Part shown: in pieces, positions 26,085 to 35,178 of the stretch
Numbering within the stretch: the first letter of the stretch is position 1
How the letters are laid out: every line of letters begins with the position of its first letter
Assembly: GCA_964551315.1 (NCBI GenBank)
Contig: CAZKCM010000001.1
Coordinates: 1 to 64,000, forward strand
DNA: 64,000 nt
DNA from: Virgifigura sp964551315
GTDB taxonomy: Bacteria; Pseudomonadota; Alphaproteobacteria; Dongiales; Dongiaceae
Direction: 5' to 3'
Made by a program: the position numbers and the translations under genes
Notes under the pieces: generated by a model
Databases searched by the model: none
What the model was told of the DNA's origin: nothing
Seen by the model: only the letters and a program-made list of their open reading frames with translations

Positions 26085-27502
26085 GAGAGGCCGTGCGGCC
26101 GACCCCTCTCGCCGCGTCCTTTCGCGACCCGAGCGGCCATGTCTACGACATCGACGGCCGGATTCTGAGGACTATAACGGAGCGGGCGGCGCCCGACTAC
26201 GCGTTCGTCCGGCAGTCCGGCCTGTTCGACCGCTTGGTCTCCCGGGGCTGGTGCATTGCCGCGACGGAGGTGGAGCCGGCCGCGTTCGGACTGGACATGG
26301 CGCCGGTCGTTCGGGCCGTCGAGCATCCGCGTCTGCCCTTCGTCTCCTACCCCTATGAGTGGCCTTTTGCGCTGCTGAAGGCGGCCGCGCTGCATCACCT
26401 CGACGTGCATCTCGAGGCCCTGGACGCAGGCGTGACGCTGTCCGATGCCTCCGCCTACAACATACAGTTCATCGGCCCGCGGCCCGTGTTCATCGACCTT
26501 CTGTCGTTTCGCCGGTACCGGGAGGGAGAGTTCTGGCTGGGGCACCGGCAGTTCTGCGAGCAGTTCCTGAACCCTCTTCTCCTTCAGGCCCTTTTCGGCG
26601 TTCCTCACAACGCCTGGTTTCGTGGCGCGCTGGAAGGCATCCCGACGCCGGACCTCGCGCGCCTGCTGCGGTGGCATCACAAGCTGTCCTGGCGGATGCT
26701 CGCGCATGTCGCCCTGCCGGCGCGCTTCCAGGCATGGGCCGACGCCCGGCAGAGCGCGGGCGAAACGCCGGGCGGGCGATCGCGCCGGATGCCGCTGTCC
26801 GGCTATCGCGGCATGCTGCGTCAGCTCAGGCGCTGGATCGCCGGGTTGGAGCCGGCGGGCGGTGCCAGATCCATCTGGGAAGACTACGAGCGGACCCAAG
26901 GCTACGACGAGGAGGAGCGGGCCAGGAAGACTCGTTTCGTCGCCGATTTCGTGTCGGCCACCCGGCCCGCCATGCTGTGGGACCTCGGCTGCAACGCGGG
27001 GGCCTACGCGGAGCTGGCGTTGCAAAGCGGGGCCGGCCACGTCGTCGGCTTCGACAGCGACCAGGGGGCGCTTGGCCGCGCGTACCGCCGGGCGCTGGAG
27101 AAGGATCTCCGGTTTCTGCCGCTGGTCCTCGACGGCGCCAACCCGAGCCCCGATCAGGGGTGGAACGCGCAGGAGCGGCCGGGCCTCCATTCGAGAGGAC
27201 CGGCGGACGCCGTCCTCGCCCTCGCATTCGCGCACCATCTGGCATTCGGGCGCAACCTGCCGCTGGCGCAGGTCGTGGCCTGGATCGTCCGCCTGGCACC
27301 GCGCGGCGTCATCGAGTTCGTCGAGAAGTCGGACCCGACGGTGCGGCGCATGCTGCGCCTGCGCGAGGACGTGTTCGACGACTATGGAGAGCGCACGTTC
27401 GCGGAAGCCCTGTCCGGCGTCGCCCGGATCGTGCGCAGCGAGACCGTCTCTGCAACGGGCCGGCGCCTCTATTGGTACGACAGGGCCGGGGACTCCGGAT
27501 GA
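26081..27502 (+). CDS. Kinase-like/SAM methyltransferase fusion (NoeA-like)
   Basis: This 473-residue protein appears to have two parts. The N-terminal half contains LSDASAYNIQF (D122, N127) followed by VFIDLLSF (D139), which looks like the catalytic loop and metal-binding DFG-type motif of kinase-fold phosphotransferases (D....N ... D). The C-terminal half (about 295-470) is a class I methyltransferase with motif I LWDLGCNAGAYAELA (299-313) and GFDSD as acceptor strand. Proteins of this layout are often annotated as NoeA-like methyltransferases. The TTG start at 26081 overlaps the upstream stop; a GTG at 26093 is an alternative. Substrate unknown; context suggests a surface glycan or lipid. 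Confidence 0.75.
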   Translation: MREAVRPTPLAASFRDPSGHVYDIDGRILRTITERAAPDYAFVRQSGLFDRLVSRGWCIAATEVEPAAFGLDMAPVVRAVEHPRLPFVSYPYEWPFALLKAAALHHLDVHLEALDAGVTLSDASAYNIQFIGPRPVFIDLLSFRRYREGEFWLGHRQFCEQFLNPLLLQALFGVPHNAWFRGALEGIPTPDLARLLRWHHKLSWRMLAHVALPARFQAWADARQSAGETPGGRSRRMPLSGYRGMLRQLRRWIAGLEPAGGARSIWEDYERTQGYDEEERARKTRFVADFVSATRPAMLWDLGCNAGAYAELALQSGAGHVVGFDSDQGALGRAYRRALEKDLRFLPLVLDGANPSPDQGWNAQERPGLHSRGPADAVLALAFAHHLAFGRNLPLAQVVAWIVRLAPRGVIEFVEKSDPTVRRMLRLREDVFDDYGERTFAEALSGVARIVRSETVSATGRRLYWYDRAGDSG

Positions 27503-29064
27503 GCGGCAGCGACACCGGAAAGAGCATGAGATGGGCGTGCTTCGCCGCGCCGGTCCTGATCGGCATCGACCAGGTCGCGGCGCTGTGGGCCAAGAACGCC
27601 TGGGAAGTGACGGCGGCGCAAGGCCTACGGACGCTTGCCGCGGTGGCCCTGATCGCGATCGCCGGTCCGGCGATCCTGTCCGCGGCAAAGGCGAAGGGCC
27701 TGTTCCGCTACAACTTGTTCACGCTCCTTTTTTACGTCGTGGTTCATTGGGACGACTTCAAGGATTCGGCCCGGCATTTCGGCGATCTGGTGACCTACGG
27801 CAAACCGCTGGCCTATGCGGCCTTCGGGCTGCTCGCGATTGCCCTGATCCTTTGGGCGTATCTGAGAAGCCGCGTTTTCGCCAGGTTCGCCGTTCTGTTC
27901 GCAGCTCTCCTCCTGGGCTCGACGGTCCTGCGCATGTCTCCCCAGCTGGCTGCCGCCGCGGCCTCGGGATCGCCGCCGCCTCTGAAGCCAGTCCCTCTTC
28001 CGCTCGATCGCGTAACCGCGGTGGAGGAGCTTCCGGACATCGTCTACATCGTGCCCGACCGCTATGGCGGTCCCTCGGTACTGAAGGAGTTCTTCGGCTT
28101 CGACAACGCCCCTTTTGTCGAGGCGTTGCGGGCGCGAGGATTCTACGTCGCCGCACAGGCGCGGGCGAACTACCCGAACACCTTTCAATCCCTCGCCTCG
28201 ACGCTCAACATGCAGCATCTGGACGGGCTGGCAGAGGCCATGGGGCCGGATTCGGGCGATCGGCGTCCTGTCTACCGGCTGATCGAGGACAACCTGGTGG
28301 TCAAGACCCTGAAGGATCTCGGCTACCGCTACGTGCATCTTGGATCCTGGTGGGACCCGACCAAGCACAATCCGAACGCGGATATCGAGTATCTCGGATC
28401 CGGCAACGTCTTCCGCACGGCTCTCTCCAATCTCGAGAGGGCGCTCGTCGTCCGCACGGTTTTCGATGAACTTCTCGATCGGCTGGAGAAGGGCGGCGAG
28501 TGCCTTCGCCTCCGGCAACAGCTGTCGTTCCTCAAGAACGCCGCGAGCGATCGGGACAGGCCGACATTCGTCTTCGCGCACCTTCTGATCCCGCATTCGC
28601 CCATTGTCATGGACGCGCAGGGCCGCTGCATCGAGCCGATCGATTACCCGAAGAAGAGGGTGTCGTGGAGCGATTTTCAGAAGGCCTATGCCGGCTACGT
28701 CTCCTACCTCAACGACGAGCTGCTGGCGATCTTCGACGCGCGGATCGCCGCATCCCGGCGCCCGCTGATCTTCGTCATACAGGCGGACGAAGGGCCATTC
28801 CCCAGACGGCTCAGGGAATCCGGCGGCAACATGGACTGGTTCACGGCGACAGAGGCCGAGCTTCGGATGAAGTACGGCATCCTGAACGCGATCTACTTCC
28901 CCGACGGCGACTACGGCCGGCTGACCGAAGCGCTGACACCGGTGAACAACTTCCGCCTCATCTTCTCGAAGATCCTGAACGTCGACCTGCCGCTGCTCGA
29001 AGACCGCTCCTTCGTCTTCGAGAGCGCGCGTCGCGTCTATAACTTCAAGGAAATCCGTCCATAA
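27499..29064 (+). CDS. Membrane-bound sulfatase/alkaline-phosphatase-fold protein
   Basis: This 521-residue protein starts with about five membrane helices (near 11-31, 44-62, 70-84, 102-121, 128-146), followed by a large extracytoplasmic domain. PDIVYIVPDRYGG (179-191), ANYPNTFQSLASTLNM (222-238), FVFAHLLIPHSP and FVIQADEGPFP resemble the metal-site segments of the sulfatase/phosphoethanolamine-transferase superfamily. It could transfer or remove a charged group on a surface polymer. The ATG at 27499 overlaps the preceding stop (ATGA). The specific reaction is not predictable. Confidence 0.75.
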   Translation: MSGSDTGKSMRWACFAAPVLIGIDQVAALWAKNAWEVTAAQGLRTLAAVALIAIAGPAILSAAKAKGLFRYNLFTLLFYVVVHWDDFKDSARHFGDLVTYGKPLAYAAFGLLAIALILWAYLRSRVFARFAVLFAALLLGSTVLRMSPQLAAAAASGSPPPLKPVPLPLDRVTAVEELPDIVYIVPDRYGGPSVLKEFFGFDNAPFVEALRARGFYVAAQARANYPNTFQSLASTLNMQHLDGLAEAMGPDSGDRRPVYRLIEDNLVVKTLKDLGYRYVHLGSWWDPTKHNPNADIEYLGSGNVFRTALSNLERALVVRTVFDELLDRLEKGGECLRLRQQLSFLKNAASDRDRPTFVFAHLLIPHSPIVMDAQGRCIEPIDYPKKRVSWSDFQKAYAGYVSYLNDELLAIFDARIAASRRPLIFVIQADEGPFPRRLRESGGNMDWFTATEAELRMKYGILNAIYFPDGDYGRLTEALTPVNNFRLIFSKILNVDLPLLEDRSFVFESARRVYNFKEIRP

Positions 29065-29143
29065 AGCCGAACGCGGGGAACGGGCGGCAATCGTCCAAGA
29101 GCAAGAGAAAGCGTCCCGGGCCGTCTGGCGTGCGAAACGCCCG

Positions 29144-29980
29144 CTACTCGCGATCCGCCGTCTTTGGCATCGGGCCGATGACGAGCTGGGGATCGATGCG
29201 GGCGTCGAAGAGGTTGATCCGCCAGTCGAGATGGGGGCCGGAAGACCGGCCGGTCGCGCCGACGGTGCCGATCGGGTCGCCGGGCTTCACGTGGTCGCCG
29301 ACGCGCACGGTCACGGTCTCGAGATGGAGCAGGGCGGAGTTGAGGCCGTGACCGTGATCGATGATGACCGTGCCGCCGGAGAAATAGAGGTCGGGCTCGG
29401 CCAGGGTGACGATCCCCTCTCCCGGCGCGCCGACCGGGGTGCCGGCGGGCGCGGCGATGTCGACGCCGAAATGCGGCTGCCGCGGCTCGCCATTGAGGAT
29501 GCGCTGGCTGCCATAGACGCCCGTGATCGGCCCGATCACCGGCCAGACGAACCCTTGTGCGAACCAAGTTTCCTCGGAGGTCTGCGCCCGGGCTGCCTTG
29601 ACCTTCTCCGCCTCGGCCGCGATTCGGGCGAGAACGGCCTCGCTCGGCGTCACCATCTGCTCGGGCAGGCCGTCGATCCGCTGAATCTTGTACTCCCGGG
29701 GGGCGACCGCGATCCGGCGCTCCTCGACCCGCCCGTCCGGTCCGACGACGCGCAGCACCGATTCCGGCGGGGCATCGCGGCCGAATCCAATGAGGAACAG
29801 CCCGCCCGGCGAAACCCGGACCGGCTGCCCATCGAAGGTGACCTGGCTTCCGGGCTCGGTCCGTCCGAAGACGAGCCCGCCTTGGGTGAAGGCACCCTCC
29901 AGCTCGAGCGCTTCGACGCTACCCACCGCGACCAGCAATAGCACCGCCCCGAAAATCGATCGCCAAAGACACCGTTTCAC
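29144..29980 (-). CDS. M23 (LytM-type) peptidase with HLD variant site
   Basis: This 278-residue protein has a signal peptide (to about residue 25), a beta-rich N-terminal part, and a C-terminal M23 endopeptidase domain that would cut peptidoglycan cross-bridges. The metal site HFGVD gives H170 and D174; the second motif reads HLD (H250, D252) where classical enzymes have HxH, so one zinc ligand is Asp instead of His. From memory the same HLDWR form recurs in an alphaproteobacterial subfamily, so it may be functional. The start at 29980 overlaps the xseA stop by 4 bases, so it is translated behind xseA. Confidence 0.87.
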   Translation of the reverse strand: MKRCLWRSIFGAVLLLVAVGSVEALELEGAFTQGGLVFGRTEPGSQVTFDGQPVRVSPGGLFLIGFGRDAPPESVLRVVGPDGRVEERRIAVAPREYKIQRIDGLPEQMVTPSEAVLARIAAEAEKVKAARAQTSEETWFAQGFVWPVIGPITGVYGSQRILNGEPRQPHFGVDIAAPAGTPVGAPGEGIVTLAEPDLYFSGGTVIIDHGHGLNSALLHLETVTVRVGDHVKPGDPIGTVGATGRSSGPHLDWRINLFDARIDPQLVIGPMPKTADRE

Positions 29981-31494
29981 AGCAACGACCCCTGCCGTTC
30001 CTTCGCTGAAGCCGCCTTATCGGCCTGCGGCTTCGTGGCCGACGGCCGCCCCGACTTCCCCGCCGCAACCGCCGCCACCTCACCGTCCTTGAACTGGAGC
30101 TTGAGCGCCGTTCCCGGGGTGACGAGCGCCGCCGAGGAGACCGGACGGTCCTGCGCGTCGCGGACCAGGGCGAATCCCCGGGCCAGCACCCGTTCGTAGG
30201 AATAGCTCTCCAGCAGTTCCGTCAGCCGCTCCAGATGCAGCCGACGGTAGTCGATCAGCTTGATCAGGATCGACGGCCGGAGCATCGCGGCGCTTTGCTG
30301 CAGCCCGTGGTCCCGCGCGGCGATGAACCGCTCCATCGCCTTCTGGAGGTTCATGCCCGCGTGCTGCACCTGCAGGCGCGCCGTGTCGATCTGCTGCTGC
30401 GGCGTCCGCAGCTCCGCGGCATAGCGCGCCACCCGTTGGGCACGCGTTCCGAAATAGGGATATCGAGCGTTGAAAAGTCGCTCGACCCAGCCGTCGAGCT
30501 GCTGCGCCTTTTCCTCGAGTAATCGCGTCGGGCTGGGCAGTCCGCGCGCCAAATCTTCGACGCGGGTCCGGCGGTCCGCGATCATGCGGTTGATGCAGTC
30601 GACCAGCCGGCGCGCGTCCTCCATGAGCTGCGCCAGCAGCTCGGCGCGGACCGGCACCGCCATCTCGGCCGCGGCGGTCGGCGTCGGCGCGCGCAGATCG
30701 GCCGCATAGTCGATGAGAGTCGTATCGGTTTCGTGGCCGACCGCGGAGATCAGCGGAATCTCGCTTTCCGCCGCCGCGCGCACCACGACCTCCTCGTTGA
30801 AGGCCCAGAGGTCCTCCAGGCTGCCGCCGCCGCGGGCGACGATGAGAACATCCGGCCGCGGCACGGGCCCGTCTTCCGGCAGAGCGTTGAAGCCCTGGAT
30901 CGCCGCCGCGATCTGCGCCGCCGCCCCGTCGCCCTGGACCAGCACCGGCCAGAGCAGGACGTGCCGCGGGAAGCGGTCGGCGAGCCGGTGCAGGATGTCG
31001 CGGATCACCGCCCCGGTCGGCGAGGTGACAACGCCGATCACGTCCGGCAGCAGCGGGATCGGCCGCTTGCGGTCCGGATCGAACAGCCCCTCGGCGGCAA
31101 GCCGCCGGCGCCGCTCCTCCAGAAGCTTGAGCAGCGCGCCCTCCCCGGCGACCTCGAGGGCGTCGATGACGAGCTGGTACTTCGAGCGGCCGGGGAAGCT
31201 GGTCAGCCGGCCCGTGGCGACCACCTCGAGCCCGTCCTCCGGCACGACCGCCAGGCGGCCGGCCGTGCCCCGCCAGCACACCGCGTCGAGCACCGCGTCC
31301 GTGTCCTTGAGCGAGAGATAGACGTGGCCCGAGGCGGCGCGCTTCAGGCCGGAGATCTCGCCGCGGACGCGCACCCGCTCGAAAGCGCTTTCGAGCGTGC
31401 GCTTGACCGCCTGGCTGATCTCGCCGACGGTGAATTCCGGCAGGTTGGAGGGCTTGGCGTCGGCCGCGACGCCGACGGTCGGGAACTCGTTCAT
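29977..31494 (-). CDS. xseA: Exodeoxyribonuclease VII large subunit
   Basis: This 505-residue subunit carries the N-terminal OB-fold (FTVGEISQAVKRTLESAFERVRVRGEISG), the catalytic middle region with GVVTSPTGAVIRDI and IVARGGGSLEDLW...FNEE, and a long coiled-coil C-terminal region. With XseB it degrades single-stranded DNA. The small subunit gene is not in this window. The start at 31494 precedes MNEFPTVG. It is divergent from purD, and the 83-base gap contains a tandem repeat. Confidence 0.95.
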   Translation of the reverse strand: MNEFPTVGVAADAKPSNLPEFTVGEISQAVKRTLESAFERVRVRGEISGLKRAASGHVYLSLKDTDAVLDAVCWRGTAGRLAVVPEDGLEVVATGRLTSFPGRSKYQLVIDALEVAGEGALLKLLEERRRRLAAEGLFDPDRKRPIPLLPDVIGVVTSPTGAVIRDILHRLADRFPRHVLLWPVLVQGDGAAAQIAAAIQGFNALPEDGPVPRPDVLIVARGGGSLEDLWAFNEEVVVRAAAESEIPLISAVGHETDTTLIDYAADLRAPTPTAAAEMAVPVRAELLAQLMEDARRLVDCINRMIADRRTRVEDLARGLPSPTRLLEEKAQQLDGWVERLFNARYPYFGTRAQRVARYAAELRTPQQQIDTARLQVQHAGMNLQKAMERFIAARDHGLQQSAAMLRPSILIKLIDYRRLHLERLTELLESYSYERVLARGFALVRDAQDRPVSSAALVTPGTALKLQFKDGEVAAVAAGKSGRPSATKPQADKAASAKERQGSLL

Positions 31495-31509
31495 CGCCGG
31501 CCATTCTAT

Positions 31510-31543
31510 GATAAGAGAGCGCCGGTGATAAGAGAGCGCCGGT
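31510..31543. repeat. Tandem 17-bp repeat between xseA and purD
   Basis: The 17-base unit GATAAGAGAGCGCCGGT occurs twice back to back (31510-31526 and 31527-31543), perfectly, in the gap between divergent xseA and purD. It could be a repressor or activator site, or a replication-slippage product. Confidence 0.85.
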
Positions 31544-31577
31544 AAAAGCAAAGATCGCGGTCGGGAGACATGCGCGG

Positions 31578-32852
31578 ATGAGAGTTCTGGTGGTTGGATC
31601 GGGCGGGCGGGAGCATGCGCTGTGCTGGTCTCTGGCGGCGTCGCCGCTTTGCGACAAGCTCTACTGCGCGCCAGGCAACGCGGGCATCGCCGAGGAGGCA
31701 GAGTGCGTCCCGATCGCCGCCGAGGACCTCGACGGCCTGGTCGCCTTCGCCCGCGAGCAATCCATCGATTTCGTGGTGGTCGGTCCCGAGGCGCCGCTGG
31801 TGGCGGGCCTGGTCGATCGGCTCGAGGCGTCCGGGATCAAGGCTTTCGGGCCCAGCGCCGCGGCCGCCCAGCTTGAAGGCTCCAAGGGATTCATGAAGGA
31901 TCTCTGCGCTCGTCACGGGATTCCCACCGCCGCCTACCGGCGCTTCACCGACGCGGAAGCGGCGAAGGCCTACGCCCGCGCGTGCGGCGCGCCGATCGTC
32001 GTCAAGGCGGACGGGCTCGCCGCCGGCAAGGGCGTCGTCATCGCCCGTGACCTCGCCGAAGCGGATGCCGCCATCGATTCGATGCTGACGGAAGGACGGT
32101 TCGGCGCGGCCGGCGCCGCCGTGGTGATCGAGGACTTCCTCGAGGGCGAAGAGGCGAGCTTTTTCGCCCTCGTCGACGGGAAGACGGCACTGCCCCTCGC
32201 CTCGGCCCAGGACCACAAGGCCGTGGGCGACGGCGACACCGGCCCCAACACGGGCGGCATGGGCGCCTATTCGCCGGCGCCGGTGGTGACCGACGCCGTC
32301 GCCGCCGAGATCATGGCGCATATCATCGAGCCAACGGTCCGCGCGATGGCGGACGAAGGCCGGCCCTTCAAGGGGGTGCTCTACGCCGGGCTCATGATCA
32401 CTGGGGATGGGCCCAAGCTTCTCGAATACAACACGCGCTTCGGCGACCCGGAGTGCCAGGTCCTGTGCGTGCGGCTCAAGTCCGACCTGCTGCCGGCGCT
32501 TCTCGCCGCGCGGGACGGGGTTCTGAGCACCTTCCATCTGCGCTGGCGCGACGAGGCGGCGCTCACCGTCGTCATGGCCGCCAAGGGCTATCCCGGCGCG
32601 TACCGCAAGGGCACGGAGATCCGCGGCGTCGAGCAAGCGGCCGCCCTGCCCGACGTGACCATCTTCCACGCCGGCACGAAGCGCGCCGAGGACGGGCGGC
32701 TGCTTGCGGCCGGCGGGCGCGTGCTCAACGTCACCGCCCTCGGCCGGACGGTCGCCGAGGCGCAGGCACGCGCCTATGAAGCGGTCGACCGCATCGACTG
32801 GCCCGACGGCTTCTGTCGCCGCGACATCGGTTGGCGAGCGGTCCGCACCTAG
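31578..32852 (+). CDS. purD: Phosphoribosylamine-glycine ligase PurD
   Basis: This 424-residue ATP-grasp enzyme makes glycinamide ribonucleotide, the second step of purine synthesis. The N-terminus MRVLVVGSGGREHAL is diagnostic; the ATP-grasp core shows PIVVKADGLAAGKGVVIA, and HKAVGDGDTGPNTGGMGAYSPAP and NTRFGDPECQ follow. The ATG at 31578 follows GGGAGA. It is divergent from xseA. Confidence 0.96.
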   Translation: MRVLVVGSGGREHALCWSLAASPLCDKLYCAPGNAGIAEEAECVPIAAEDLDGLVAFAREQSIDFVVVGPEAPLVAGLVDRLEASGIKAFGPSAAAAQLEGSKGFMKDLCARHGIPTAAYRRFTDAEAAKAYARACGAPIVVKADGLAAGKGVVIARDLAEADAAIDSMLTEGRFGAAGAAVVIEDFLEGEEASFFALVDGKTALPLASAQDHKAVGDGDTGPNTGGMGAYSPAPVVTDAVAAEIMAHIIEPTVRAMADEGRPFKGVLYAGLMITGDGPKLLEYNTRFGDPECQVLCVRLKSDLLPALLAARDGVLSTFHLRWRDEAALTVVMAAKGYPGAYRKGTEIRGVEQAAALPDVTIFHAGTKRAEDGRLLAAGGRVLNVTALGRTVAEAQARAYEAVDRIDWPDGFCRRDIGWRAVRT

Positions 32853-33048
32853 TCTTCCCGAACGCATCAGGCACCATATTCCCAAGCCGTCTACCGGAAT
32901 AGCCATCTACCGGAATGCGGCCCGACGATCGGGGAACCGGATTCGGACCATCCTTGCTGCGCTCCGCCGGCCACGGGCGGCCTCATGCCTTGCGTTTCAG
33001 GATTCGATGGACTCTGGCGGGGCCCTGGCGCAGCGCCCAAGCAGGCCG

Positions 33049-35004
33049 TTACGCGGCGCTGCCGCCGCCGGCCGAGCGGCGCCGCAGCCTGGTGGCGCCG
33101 ATCCGGCCGCGTTCACCCGTGTCGACCGGCAGAGTGATCGATACGGTCGTGCCCTGGCCCGGCGCGCTTGCGATCGTGAGGACTCCGCCATGCAACTCGA
33201 CGAGACTCTTCGCGAGCGGCAAGCCAAGCCCGGTTCCCTCGTACCGGCGGGACAGCGTGCTATCGAGCTGCCGGAACGGCTCCAGGGCCACCGCGATCTC
33301 CTTGGGGTCCATGCCGATCCCCGAGTCCGATATCTCGACGACAACGTCGTCGCCGTCGCGCCGTGCCGAAACCTGCACGCGGCCGCCCGACGGCGTGAAC
33401 TTGATCGCGTTCGAGAGCAGATTAAGGAGAATCTGCTTGATCCGTCGCTCATCCCCCCAGAGGGGCGGCAGATCCGGCGGGATCTTTGTCTCCAGCGCCA
33501 GGCCGCTCCCCTCGACACGCCCCTTCAGCAGGGCGAGGCAGACCTCGACGGTGCGCTCGAGGACGACCGGGCCGGGCGAAAGCACCAGACGCCCCGCCTC
33601 GACCTTCGACAGATCCAGGATGTCGTTGATGAGCTCGAGAAGATGCGTGCCGCTGTCGTGGATGTCGGCGGCGTATTCGCGGTAGCTGGCCACGCCGAGC
33701 GGGCCGAACATCTCGTCCTTCATCAGCTCCGAGAAGCCGATGATCGCGTTCAGCGGCGTCCGCAGTTCGTGGCTCATATTCGCCAGAAATTCGGACTTCG
33801 TCCGGCTGGCCGTCTCGGCCTGCCGCTTGGCCTCGAGGAGCGCCATCTCCGTTTCCTTACGATCGGTGATGTCGATCGCGATGCCCGACATCCGAAGCGG
33901 CCGGCCATCCTTGTCATAGGTCACCTGCCCGCGGGCGAGGAGCCAGCGTATGCCGGTCTGCGGATGCACGATCCGGAACTCCACCCGATATTCCTGCTGA
34001 CCGCGCCGGAGAATGTCTTCGGACAGCCGCTCGATCCACGGCCGATCTTCAGGATGGAGACGAGACAGCCAGACCTCGTTGGAAGGCTGCTCCCGATCGG
34101 GATCGATGCCATAGATCCTGCAGGTTTCCTCTGACCAGACGAGGCGATTCGTCGGAACGTCCAGGAACCAGACACCGGCCTGGGCGCTGCGCAGCGCCAA
34201 GCGCAGCTGCTCGTCTCGCTCGCGCAGCGCCTGCTCCGTCTCCTTCCGCGCGCTGATGTCGGTCAGCGTGCCGACCGCCCGGATCGGCTGGCCAGTCTGG
34301 TCGCGCTCGACGACCTTGCCGCGGTCGAGAACCCAGACCCAGCGGCCGGACTTCGTACGGATGCGGTACTCCGCCGCATAATCGGGGGTCCGGCCCGCGA
34401 GCATCTCCCCGAGCAGCGCCAAGGTCTGGTCTCGATCATCGGGGTGCAGGTCTGCCTCCCAGACATCGTAGCTCGAGGAGCGCTCACCGGGTGCATAGCC
34501 GAGGATGGCCTCCAATCGCGGCGACAGATACATCGTCCCACTTGGAATGTCCCAATCCCATAGACCGTCATTGGCGCCTTCGAGCGCGTAGCGCAGCCGT
34601 TCGTTCATCCGCTCCACGGCTTCCTTGGCGGCCCGCAGCTCCGCCTCCTGCCAGCGCCGCATGCATAGATGCCGATGGACCAGAAAGGCGGCCGCCAGAA
34701 ACAACAACAGCAGAACGGCAAAGGTACCGATACCCACCGCGTTCACCGTCTTCAGGGCCGGGGCGCCGCCCCGACCACCCTCGGCCGCTTGCGCCACGGC
34801 GGCATAGCGGGCTGCCGTCGCGCTGACATAATGCATACCAGCGAGGCCGCCGCCCATCGCCAATCCGGCTACCGCCAGCCGGGTCAGCCGGGCGCCTTTG
34901 CTCGCCTCGCCGATACGCACCGTCAGGCCCAGCGCGATGGAACAGGCGAGAACGGCGGCCGCAATGGCGAGGATCACCAGTGCCGGATCATAGCGGTGGT
35001 CCAT
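33049..35004 (-). CDS. Membrane sensor histidine kinase with MHYT-like segment and two PAS domains
   Basis: This 651-residue hybrid-free sensor kinase has membrane helices at about 8-30, 42-66 and 89-109. The segment DHRYDPALVILAIAAAVLA and the single MHYV (57-60) look like the beginning of an MHYT sensor domain, which normally has three such repeats; here it is cut short. A coiled coil (115-137) leads into PAS-PAC 1 (138-262) and PAS-PAC 2 (263-390), the HisKA region with phosphoacceptor H412 in SHELRTPLN, and an ATPase domain with N-box SNAIKFTP (531-538), DSGIGMD and GTGLGLPLAK. No response regulator is adjacent. The start at 35004 is the first Met before the membrane part. Confidence 0.9.
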   Translation of the reverse strand: MDHRYDPALVILAIAAAVLACSIALGLTVRIGEASKGARLTRLAVAGLAMGGGLAGMHYVSATAARYAAVAQAAEGGRGGAPALKTVNAVGIGTFAVLLLLFLAAAFLVHRHLCMRRWQEAELRAAKEAVERMNERLRYALEGANDGLWDWDIPSGTMYLSPRLEAILGYAPGERSSSYDVWEADLHPDDRDQTLALLGEMLAGRTPDYAAEYRIRTKSGRWVWVLDRGKVVERDQTGQPIRAVGTLTDISARKETEQALRERDEQLRLALRSAQAGVWFLDVPTNRLVWSEETCRIYGIDPDREQPSNEVWLSRLHPEDRPWIERLSEDILRRGQQEYRVEFRIVHPQTGIRWLLARGQVTYDKDGRPLRMSGIAIDITDRKETEMALLEAKRQAETASRTKSEFLANMSHELRTPLNAIIGFSELMKDEMFGPLGVASYREYAADIHDSGTHLLELINDILDLSKVEAGRLVLSPGPVVLERTVEVCLALLKGRVEGSGLALETKIPPDLPPLWGDERRIKQILLNLLSNAIKFTPSGGRVQVSARRDGDDVVVEISDSGIGMDPKEIAVALEPFRQLDSTLSRRYEGTGLGLPLAKSLVELHGGVLTIASAPGQGTTVSITLPVDTGERGRIGATRLRRRSAGGGSAA

Positions 35005-35178
35005 GAGGACTGCTCTATCCTTCGGTGCCAGGCCATGAGACGGGACCCTTAGTGAAGGTCGGGTTAAGTGCGCGCGTGGCGTGTGCCACCTCGCGGCCGG
35101 GCCAGCGGGATCGGAGAACGGCCGAGGGGCCGCCGTGGCGCTACCCCCGGGGACCCGCAACCCAGGGTGGCTGGATTC

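Noticed and set aside
32891..32916. 10-bp direct repeat CTACCGGAAT in the purD/histidine kinase gap
   Set aside because: Too short and single; nothing suggests function.
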